From the NCBI RefSeq assembly GCF_001411555.2, contig NC_049904.1, forward strand, positions 24,813,370 through 24,877,369: a DNA stretch of 64,000 nt, read 5' to 3'. The DNA is from Juglans regia (taxonomy: Eukaryota; Streptophyta; Magnoliopsida; Fagales; Juglandaceae). The notes under the pieces were generated by a model, which saw nothing but the letters and a program-made list of their open reading frames with translations, was not told the origin of the DNA and made no database searches. Of this stretch, positions 56,231-64,000 are shown in pieces. Position numbers and translations under genes: made by a program. Position 1 is the first letter of the stretch, and every line of letters starts with the position of its first letter.

Positions 56231-56790
56231 TAGTTTGATTTGGTAGATAATCAAATCATCTCATTTCATATAATCATTATAATTTTTTTAAATTTTTATA
56301 TAAAATATAATAAATAATTCAATTATTTTAAATTTTAAAATAAAAATTATATTAAAAATTATATTATAATAATATTTAATTCAATTTTTAATTTTTAATT
56401 TTTATATCATCTTATCTATATAACCAAAAAGTTGGTTTAGATAGAGTCTTACATCTCATCTCATCTTATCTAAATATCTAAACATCACAAATACAAATAC
56501 AAAATATTTTTTCAATTTCAAATTTTTAACTTTTTCATATAATCATCTAATCCTTAAAACTTTTCCAAACTTTCAAACAAAACAAAAAAAATAATTCAAC
56601 TTTTTCAATTCTCAAAATAAAGATTATATTAAAAAATTATATTCTAATAATATTTTTACTTTATAATATTTTTTTCTCTTTCATTTCGTAAAATCTCATA
56701 AAGCATCTCAACTCAAACTATTTCACTGCTATTCATATATTATTTTACTACTATTTACATATTATCTTATCTTATCTCACTATTTAAACG
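56231..56790. mobile_element. Two adjacent copies of the AT-rich MITE family
   Basis: First copy about 56231-56432: AATCATCTCATTTCATATAA and AAAATATAATAAATAATTCAA, ending in ATCATCTTATC. Second copy about 56434-56790: starts ACATCTCATCTCATCTTATC and ends TTATCTTATCTCACTATTTAA, close to the right end of the element at 15127. The second has an extended core. Confidence 0.55.
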
Positions 56791-56885
56791 ACTTTAATTA
56801 ATATAGGTATTTGCCGAGGGTTTGTTAATTTTTTTGCATGATCCAAAATCTATTGTTTTAATTAAGACAAAGAAAAATGCTAAGC

Positions 56886-57056
56886 GCTAGTTTAGGTAGT
56901 AGAGTATTTTCAACTATTATTTATTATTTTATTATTAATTTTTATTTACTTTTTATTACTATTTTCTACTATTTTTTATTATTTAATGTATTATTATTTT
57001 TTCATTATTATTCACAAATTATCTAAAATCATTTTACTATCCAAACGCAACTAAGT
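56886..57056. mobile_element. MITE with GTTTGGATAGTAAAAT-type ends
   Basis: The left end, GCTAGTTTAGGTAGTAGAGTA, and the complement of the right end, TAGTTGCGTTTGGATAGTAAA, are imperfect inverted repeats around a TTATTATTTT-rich core. It is a relative of, but distinct from, the GTTTGAATAGTGAAA family. Confidence 0.5.
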
Positions 57057-57297
57057 GTTCTGAATTCTGATAGTGGGTCATGTTAATGGGTCTTGACCTT
57101 TTTTTTCTATATATCATTTTTTCTATATATATTATTTTCTATAATAATATACTTGATGATTAATAAAGCAGTTATTAATAACGTTATATTTTTTTAAAAT
57201 ATTTAAGTTGATTAAAAATATATATGAAACAAACAGAAGAGTATATATATTTTACATAATTTGGGTTCCGATCCACTGTCATTTTTTTTCTAAGAGA

Positions 57298-57490
57298 GAT
57301 GCTACTCATCATCTCATACCACACATTTTACACATTTTAAAATTAGTTTTTATTATTTTATTATTTTTATTTTTATTAAACTAATTGGGTTGTTCTACTT
57401 ATCATCTATACACCATATACTTGATATAAGAAAAATAAAATAAAATTTAAAATAAGTGAAGTGTGTGGTGTGTGTGGAAGATAAATAGAA
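57298..57490. mobile_element. MITE related to that in the intron of pseudogene B
   Basis: It starts GAGATGCTACTCATCATCTC and contains TATTAAACTAATTGGGTTGT and a closing GTGTGGTGTGTGTGGAAGAT. It closely matches 8727-8870 and shares the GCTACTCAT end with 332-522. Confidence 0.5.
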
Positions 57491-57869
57491 TTATTTTTTT
57501 TAATCTTTTTCATGAGATTTATTGCATGCGTATGTAGAGTTTGGGAAACATTTTACTGCTGGAAAAAAAATCATAAATATCTTCTTCTTTTTTTATCATA
57601 ACAAAACACTCATTCATTGAAGTCAAATAGAGTCCTTACAAATATTTTTTTTATCAAGCCAAATAACTTGACTTACAAAAAATGAAAGACAAAAATCCCA
57701 CCACATCTCTATATCATTAACACCCATGCATGTCTTGCCAACTGATGCTCATCTATATTTCTCAATCTATGCACATGCAAGACTTGAACTTCTTGGAAAA
57801 ATCCCATCATTCTTCGAATATCTTAAAGTAGAAATTCAAAATTTGTTAAAAACTAAGAGAAATTGCTCA

Positions 57870-60800
57870 AAACATTAACAAGAATTAAATAATCAATTTC
57901 TAATAATAATTTTGGAACTTCCTATTGTACACACAATTGAAGACCCCTTAACAAAGTTGTTGCCTCAATAAATCTTGTAGAAGAAACTTCCCGCTCCACT
58001 TTGCTACAAGCCACTAGCACATCACCTTTATAATCTCTAAGAATCACCCCTACTCCAGCTGATTCATGATAAAAACAAGTAGCCTAATCCACATTTAGTT
58101 TCAAGAAATCTGTTGGGGGTGGTTTCCAGCACACAGGTTTAGTTTTATCACAATGAAAATCATCCAAAACTTGTAGTTGTTTATACTCAACCTGTAATGA
58201 TATTAGTGCATGATTAACCACAACTCTTGTTTGCAAAGTAGTCTGCACATAGATGAATTTATTCCTTTTGTACTAAAGGCCCCAAGCAATACTAATAAAT
58301 CTGATAAACACATCCCCAGCGCCTCTAACTCGAGCCAAATTAGCCAAATCCCAAAAGGATAAATCTATTTGTACAGGTTCTAGACTTGGTAAAAATTACA
58401 GCCAAGTATTTCTAACTTTTAAGCAGTAGAAAAGTGCATGAGCAGCATCTTCTCGACCTTGAGCACAGAAAACATAAATATCATTTTCTAACACATGCTT
58501 CCTTTTCAAATTATGGTAAGTTGGCAACTTTTCTTGACAAGCTTTCCATGTGAAAATCTTCATTTTTTTTGGTAACTTCAACTGCCTTAAACTTTTTCCA
58601 GAAAACAGTCTCATTTCTTTCTCTTGAATGTTGTCCCACTACTTGAGCTTGCGCCTACTGAAGCAACCTATAAGCACTCTTGATTGAATAAAACCCATTC
58701 TTCTCATAAACCCAAAACAGTTTATCATCCATTACTCTAGAAATATTCAACTTCATTATTTGTGTAACAACATTTGGATTGAATAGAGCTCTCAAACCAT
58801 CCACTTTCCACCACACTGTCTCCTCATCTATTAAAGATTCCACTTTCAAATCTTCATTAATCTCCTTAGGAACTTCTAATACATGACATTCTGGAATCCA
58901 AACATTTTTAAAAATCCAAACTGATTTACCATTCCCTACTCTCCACCTATATCCTCACTTCAATACATTAATAGCTTCACAAATCCCCTTCCAAGCAAAA
59001 GATGGTTTCAAACCAACTTTCGCTTCCAATAAACTGTTATGAGGAAAATACCTACCCTTGTATATTTTATATAAAAGAGAATCCTCATTTCTTAAAAGTC
59101 TCCAACCCTGTTTTGCTAAAAGAGCCAAATTAAACAACCTCAAATCTTTAAACCTCATTCCACCTCGAAACTTAGAATCACAAAGCTTCCTCCAACTTAC
59201 CCAATGAATCTTATTCCCCTTTGGTTGACTTCCCCACAAAACATTAGCCATCATCATCTCTAATTCATCACACAAAGATTTAGGAAATAAGAAACAGTTC
59301 ATCGCATAAGTTGGTATGGACAATGCAATAGCTTTAATAAGCACCTCTCTTCCCCCTTATGATAACAAATTTCCCTTCCAACGCTGAAACTTCTGCCACA
59401 ACCTCTATTTAATACCTAAAAGAACTTGTTTTTTAGACCTTCTCACCATAGGTGGAAGACCCAAAAAGTTCTCGTACTGTTGTGTAAAACTACCACCACA
59501 CAGTGGCTTAATTTCTGCTTTTAGATCATCTTTAACATTCCTACTAAACACCATGGTAGTCTTTTCTTTGTTGATACATTGGCCCGATGCCCTGATCTCA
59601 TATTTTCTCAGTAAAGATTGAATCTTCTCATTAGTAACCACATCAGCTTTACAAAATATTATACTATCATTCACAAACAACAAGTGATTAACACGTGGAG
59701 CCCTTCTACATATTTTTATACCTTCCACACAATCCCTCCCAACAGTTCTTTTCAAAAGACAAATAAGGTCTTCAGTACATAGAAGAAACAAGTAAGAAGA
59801 TAAAGGGTCTCTCCTTGACTAAGTCATCTACTCGGGATTATAGGACCTTTAGGACAGCCATTAACAAGTACTGAAAAGGATATTGTTTTCACACATTCCA
59901 TCACAATATGAATTAAACCCCTTGCAAAATCCAAAACCTCCATCATTTTTTTCCAAAAACACTCATTACACCTTATCGTATGCCTTACTCATATCCAGTT
60001 TAAGGGACATAAAACATTTCTTTCCACTCCTCTTATTCATCAAATAATATAACAACTCGTATGCAATTAACACATTGTCATCAATGATTTGCCTACCAGG
60101 CACAAAAGTACACTGAGTATTAGAAATAATATCAGGAATAGCTTTCTTTAGTCTATTTGCAACCACTTTAGATAAAATCTTATAAAGCACATTGCAAAGA
60201 CTAATTGGTATAAAATTTGCAACCTTAGTGGGAGACAATTTCTTCGAAATTAAAGTAATAAACGTATGGTTCAAATTCCTAGGAAATTCTCCCGTATTCA
60301 AAGGAAAGAACAAAGAATCAGTAACAGATTTACCTATCACATGCTAGTATATCTGAAAAAATACTAGAGACATCCCATCAGGTCCTGAAGCTTTTGAAGG
60401 ATGCATCTACTTAAATGTTAATTCCACTTCCTCAACCACATAGGGTTTCAATAATTCCACATTCATCACATCAGTCACTTTAAGCTCAATCCCTGATTAT
60501 AATACATCCCCCATCTCCACTTCATCTGCAGCAGTAAATAACTTTTGAAAATAATCAGTAATTAAAACATCCATTTGAGTTCCTCTTACCCAATTTCCAG
60601 AATTATCTTGTAATTGCACAATAGTATTCTTCTTCCTTCTAAGATTAGCCTTTGAATGGAAATACTTTGGATTATTATCCCCTCCCTAAGCCGCCTCACC
60701 CAAGACCGCTGTTTTCATATAATCTCATCTCTTTCAAGCCATTTTTGAATGTCATCTCTTGCTTGATTATGTTCCTATAGAAAAAGACAGCTTGGATCAC

Positions 60801-61742
60801 TTTCTTGCAATGACTTCAATTTCAGTTTTGCATTTGAGAGCTCCTTTTAAACATGTCCAAAAGAACTCTGATTTCATCTTCTCAAATAAACAGATCAAGT
60901 AGAGATACACTTCATAACTCGATTAAGTGAATGAGACTCACCCACTTGACTCCAAGCCTTCTCAATAATAGAATTACACTCTCTTTCTCCCACCCACATG
61001 GCTTCAAACCTAAACAGCTTCCTTCCCTTCCTTCTAATTAATCTCTCCTAAGTATCCACGCACAATGGAATATGATCGGAGTATGCTGCCACCCCATGCT
61101 GAACCCTCAAGTGAGGAAACAATTCATACCACAAATGATTGGCTAAAAAACAATCTAACCTTTCATTAATTAATCCATACCCTTCCCTCCTATTACTCTA
61201 GGTAAAAGGAAAACCAACAAACTCCAAATCACAAAGCTGGCTTACAGTTAATACATCTTTAAATTCCTCCAATTGTGTTTCACTTCTATCTCTTCCACCA
61301 CTTTTCTTAGACGGATATAAAATTTCGTTAAAGTCCCCAAATACCACCCACAGCAACACCATACCACTTCCCAAATTCTTTAACAAACTCCACACTTCTA
61401 CTCTTTTACTAGACTTAGGATGCCCATAAACCCCCGTTAAACTCCATTTCACCCCATTAGAGCTAGTAATAACAGCATGTATATGGTGAACAGAGAAACT
61501 AACAATTGAAAGATTAATATCATCTTTCCAAAGCATCACAAGACCACCACTACGTTTCACACAATCAACAATAAAGCAATATCGAAATCCAAGTTTGAAC
61601 TTACAATGCTCCATTTGACGCGTCTTCAATCTGGTCTCTTGCAAAAAGAGAACATCGGGAGCTTCCTCCATGATCAAATCACGAAGTGTATGAATACCTG
61701 TGGGTTCCCAAGCCCACGAGGATTCCAATTGAAGAGCTTCAT
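57870..61742 (-). pseudogene. LINE ORF2 (endonuclease, reverse transcriptase, RNase H), decayed
   Basis: The start MKLFNWNPRGLGNP (61742) is the usual LINE endonuclease N-terminus. After a shift come EEAPDVLFLQETRLKTRQME and VVFGDFNEILYPSKKSGGRD (endonuclease, to 61198). Reverse transcriptase pieces follow: FIPISLCNVLYKILSKVVAN, KLDMSKAYDKV (60340-59966), then VNHLLFVNDSIIF, where the ADD catalytic box has become VND, and the PKGNKIHWVSWRKLC block (59344-58955). A zf-RVT domain appears as KIFTWKACQEKLPTYHNLKR (58614-58396). The RNase H part (about 58130-57890) shows GVGVILRDYKGDV with TAG in place of an earlier codon. It encoded the enzyme for target-primed reverse transcription. Confidence 0.8.
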
Positions 61743-61949
61743 GGCGACCAGTGGGGCTGCACCGCAGCCACCACCGATATCTCATGTAGTGGTTCAGTCG
61801 AACCCTAAAAAAGAAAACTTTACTACTTTTCGCCCCATCATCACAGAAAGTAATGCCTTTCCTCCTCTTTCCACGTGAATCAAAAACCCCTCCATTCGAA
61901 ACTCCATCCAAGAAGCCTCCATTATCAGTGTGCAATTTCTTTTTCTTGG

Positions 61950-63244
61950 CAACAGGGCATTTTTTCTTCAGAAGAAGTTTCGAAGCCCTAACTCCCTGCA
62001 GGTCTTCTATCCTTACTTTCTTATGAGGTTACTTAAACAGTGGGCCTTCATTAATCATAACCGAAACTTGCTTAGCATTTGGGCCAAAGCCCAAGGCCAA
62101 CTCGGCAGTCCCTTCTTCTAATATTGGCACATCCAATAACTGCCCATCTTCATCCGACGTCCTCCCTATTTCAACTGTCGTTACCAACATATCATGAAAA
62201 TCGGGATCCCTTAACTGCATTTCGTCTGTTACCCCTAAATCGAGGAAACTTTCAAATATCTCAAATGAATTCGCCCCCACGTTTGCCTCTGACATCCCTC
62301 CTATAGTTTTCAAAATTTTCTCTTGTAAACCTCCACAATAAAACTTTGTAACTGCTTCCTTGACTTTCGGTAATTCATCACTACCCTATTTACTGGTCAT
62401 TAGAATCTCAGTGATGGTGTTACACTATGCGGCGTCTCTGAATGTCAATTACTGGTCTTGCCTCCCCTTCGATCAGTTGAAAAGTCCGCTCTCAACCATT
62501 GACCATAAGGACACAATTTGGGATCAATAGTTGCTGCATCCACACATCTTCACAATCCCTCTGAGTATCACCCAAAATACCATAAAAATAGCAAAAGTCT
62601 AGTAGCCTCTCATAAGATAAACGAACCCAACATGATTTTCCCTTCCCAATATTCATTCATTTCCGCCGTTGAAGTGGTTTTGTGATATCCAGTTGTACTC
62701 TAACCCTCATAAACTCACCGCACTCAATTTCCCTCTTCTCTAGATCAACTTCCAATACCTTTACCAATGTACCTCCAATCGAATTCTCCACATAAAGATT
62801 TCGAACCCCTAATGAAAAATCATGAATCCAAACCAAGAAAGGAGCAAGCACCATGTCAAGGTTGTGGATCTGCATCATGCCATCAAACTCCCTCCGTAAG
62901 ACTTTAGACTTATCATTAGCATCCTCAAATTCCACTAGAACAAACACTGAACTTAGGTCACTAAACTTCACACTTTTAACAAGCCTCCAGACTTTCCTCA
63001 TGGTCTATTTGAAGACCGCATGATTATAGTGTTTTTTCGTCAAAAGTTTCATGATCAAACAATTCTCCCCTCTCTCTAGCACATCCTCCACCCTACTCGA
63101 CTCCAACGATATCTCTTCATCCTCAGTTTCAGTCAATAATAAACCAGCATATAACAGTTCTAAATCCTCTGCCATCGTGGAAACCTCGTACAAAAGACGA
63201 GAAGAGAGCCTGTACTCTGGAAAGAGAGGTTTTAGTCCGTCCAT
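61950..63244 (-). pseudogene. LINE ORF1 (DUF4283, zinc-knuckle region), decayed
   Basis: It starts MDGLKPLFPEYRLSSRLLYE with ENCLIMKLLTKKHYNHAVFK, then TAG just before the MRKVWRLVKSVKF continuation. The DUF4283 core has FVLVEFEDANDKSKVLRREF, VLAPFLVWIHDFSLG and FMRVRVQLDITKPL (to 62657). A one-base shift leads to CWVRLSYERLLDFCYFYGIL, where the expected CX2CX4HX4C knuckle has lost its second Cys and the His. A variable acidic tail (62313-62029) follows. The homologous ORF1 on the plus strand is at 10641-11241. Confidence 0.75.
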
Positions 63245-63250
63245 AAATGT

Positions 63251-64000
63251 CTAGTTTTTAAAACCAATATATATTCTTATTATTTATTATTATATGTTCA
63301 TATATGCTTGGGGCTACCAGACAAGAAAATGGTTGATTTTCTTCTTAATAATGGTCTACAGTACGTGACTACCTTAAAGAAATATATAATATATATATAT
63401 ATATATATTTATATATGAGTACGATCGAGAATTGACTGGAGAGAAATTAAATGATAGCCCAATAATTGAGGTTGTAGCTAGCTAGCTAGTAAGGTAAAAG
63501 AATTCACCCAACTCATGTATAAATTCTAATAGTTATCAATTAATTAGGCAGGAATAATAATTAATACATATGAGTAGAAACATCTAAATTGTGGTAGTCT
63601 TATTTTATTAAAGAATAATATTTTATTAAAAAGTTCATAAGTTTTAATAACACGACATCTCAAAATATTGAGAGTATTTCATCATTCTCCCTGATCTCGA
63701 ACTACTTAATTAATAATTTCAAATTTGTAGTAAAACTTATTTCCAAATCTTGGGTAAATATATGGACACCAACTCCAAATTACCTACCACAGAGAGAGAG
63801 AAATATATCAGAGAGAGAGAGAGAGAGGGAAATGTACATATCATTCAAGTTGCCCTAGCTCAGATTACACCTAAAAAAAGAAAAAAAAATAGAGAAGAAG
63901 AAGTTGCCCTATCTTAACTCTGACTGCTATTTGCATGCATGCATCCATCCATTTATATATCTACATATAGAATATGCTTATTTTTGTCTCTTATCTTTAT
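63251..64000. other. Intergenic, no gene seen
   Basis: AT-rich DNA with (AT)n at about 63385-63410, a GA-rich microsatellite at 63791-63830 and GCATGCATGCATCCATCC near 63932. No gene or transposon end was recognised. Confidence 0.45.

Larger units (their letters stand above)
57590..63250 (-). mobile_element. Degenerate L1-type LINE
   Basis: Reading on the minus strand, ORF1 (from 63244) with a DUF4283 domain is followed by ORF2 (from 61742) with endonuclease, reverse transcriptase, zinc-binding and RNase H domains. The 3' end lies near 57590, where the strand reads GTTTTGTTATGATAAAAAAA, a LINE-like tail. Length about 5.7 kb, near full for plant L1 elements. Target duplications were not resolved. 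Stops and frameshifts throughout show it is dead. Confidence 0.8.

Noticed and set aside
62079..63254. Plus-strand frames over the LINE ORF1
   Set aside because: Antisense shadows; the minus strand carries the recognisable DUF4283 domain.

Overview
This window reads as nuclear DNA of a flowering plant, most likely a woody eudicot. It is AT-rich with very large intergenic spaces, split plant genes with GT-AG introns, many short MITEs, and nested Copia, LINE, CACTA-like and PIF/Harbinger elements. A recurrent AT-rich MITE with ends like GTTTGAATAGTGAAA reminds me of Fagales/Juglandaceae genomes, but I cannot fix the species from sequence alone.

Only two genes look intact. One is an F-box/LRR gene of the SKIP19 / FBL23 type (16409-18020, +, two exons, 284 aa). 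The other is a PINOID-type AGC VIII protein kinase (53096-54968, -, two exons, 457 aa), an auxin-transport regulator.

Layout. Bases 1-19400 and 43600-50450 hold a dispersed tandem/inverted F-box family: pseudogene A (3647-5058, -), pseudogene B (8212-9515, +), intact gene C, pseudogene D (18197-19380, +), remnant E (43622-44290, +) and an exon-2-only copy F (49810-50423, +). The first 75 bases match the promoter of B in reverse, implying a further minus-strand copy just left of the window. A and B are divergent and share upstream sequence. Inactivation differs in each copy: a 280-bp retroposed insert and stops in A, frameshifts in B and D, insertion or deletion in E, and a 1-bp deletion plus a stop in F. 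Comparing the copies also reveals the exact empty sites of several insertions.

Bases 19436-25598 are a 6.16-kb PIF/Harbinger element with 3-bp TTA target duplications. It holds a decayed Myb/NAM-like ORF1 (+), a decayed DDE transposase (-) and, between the left end and ORF1, a fragment of a PATRONUS-like (plant securin) gene. A longer decayed copy of the same gene lies just outside, at 26612-27612. Bases 27621-35026 are a decayed Copia element with 614-bp LTRs whose 3' LTR carries a further 1.88-kb TG..CA insertion. Bases 35075-43621 are CACTA-like and long LTR-like repeat DNA. A second Copia (about 44244-48400) ends in a scrambled junction and a LINE-like tail instead of an RNase H end and 3' LTR. 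The right part holds PINOID, MITE-rich DNA and a degenerate L1-type LINE on the minus strand (57590-63250).

Functionally, the F-box gene would supply substrate recognition to an SCF ubiquitin ligase and PINOID phosphorylates PIN auxin carriers. Nothing in the sequence links the two. Most of the remaining DNA is transposon history rather than a cooperating gene system.
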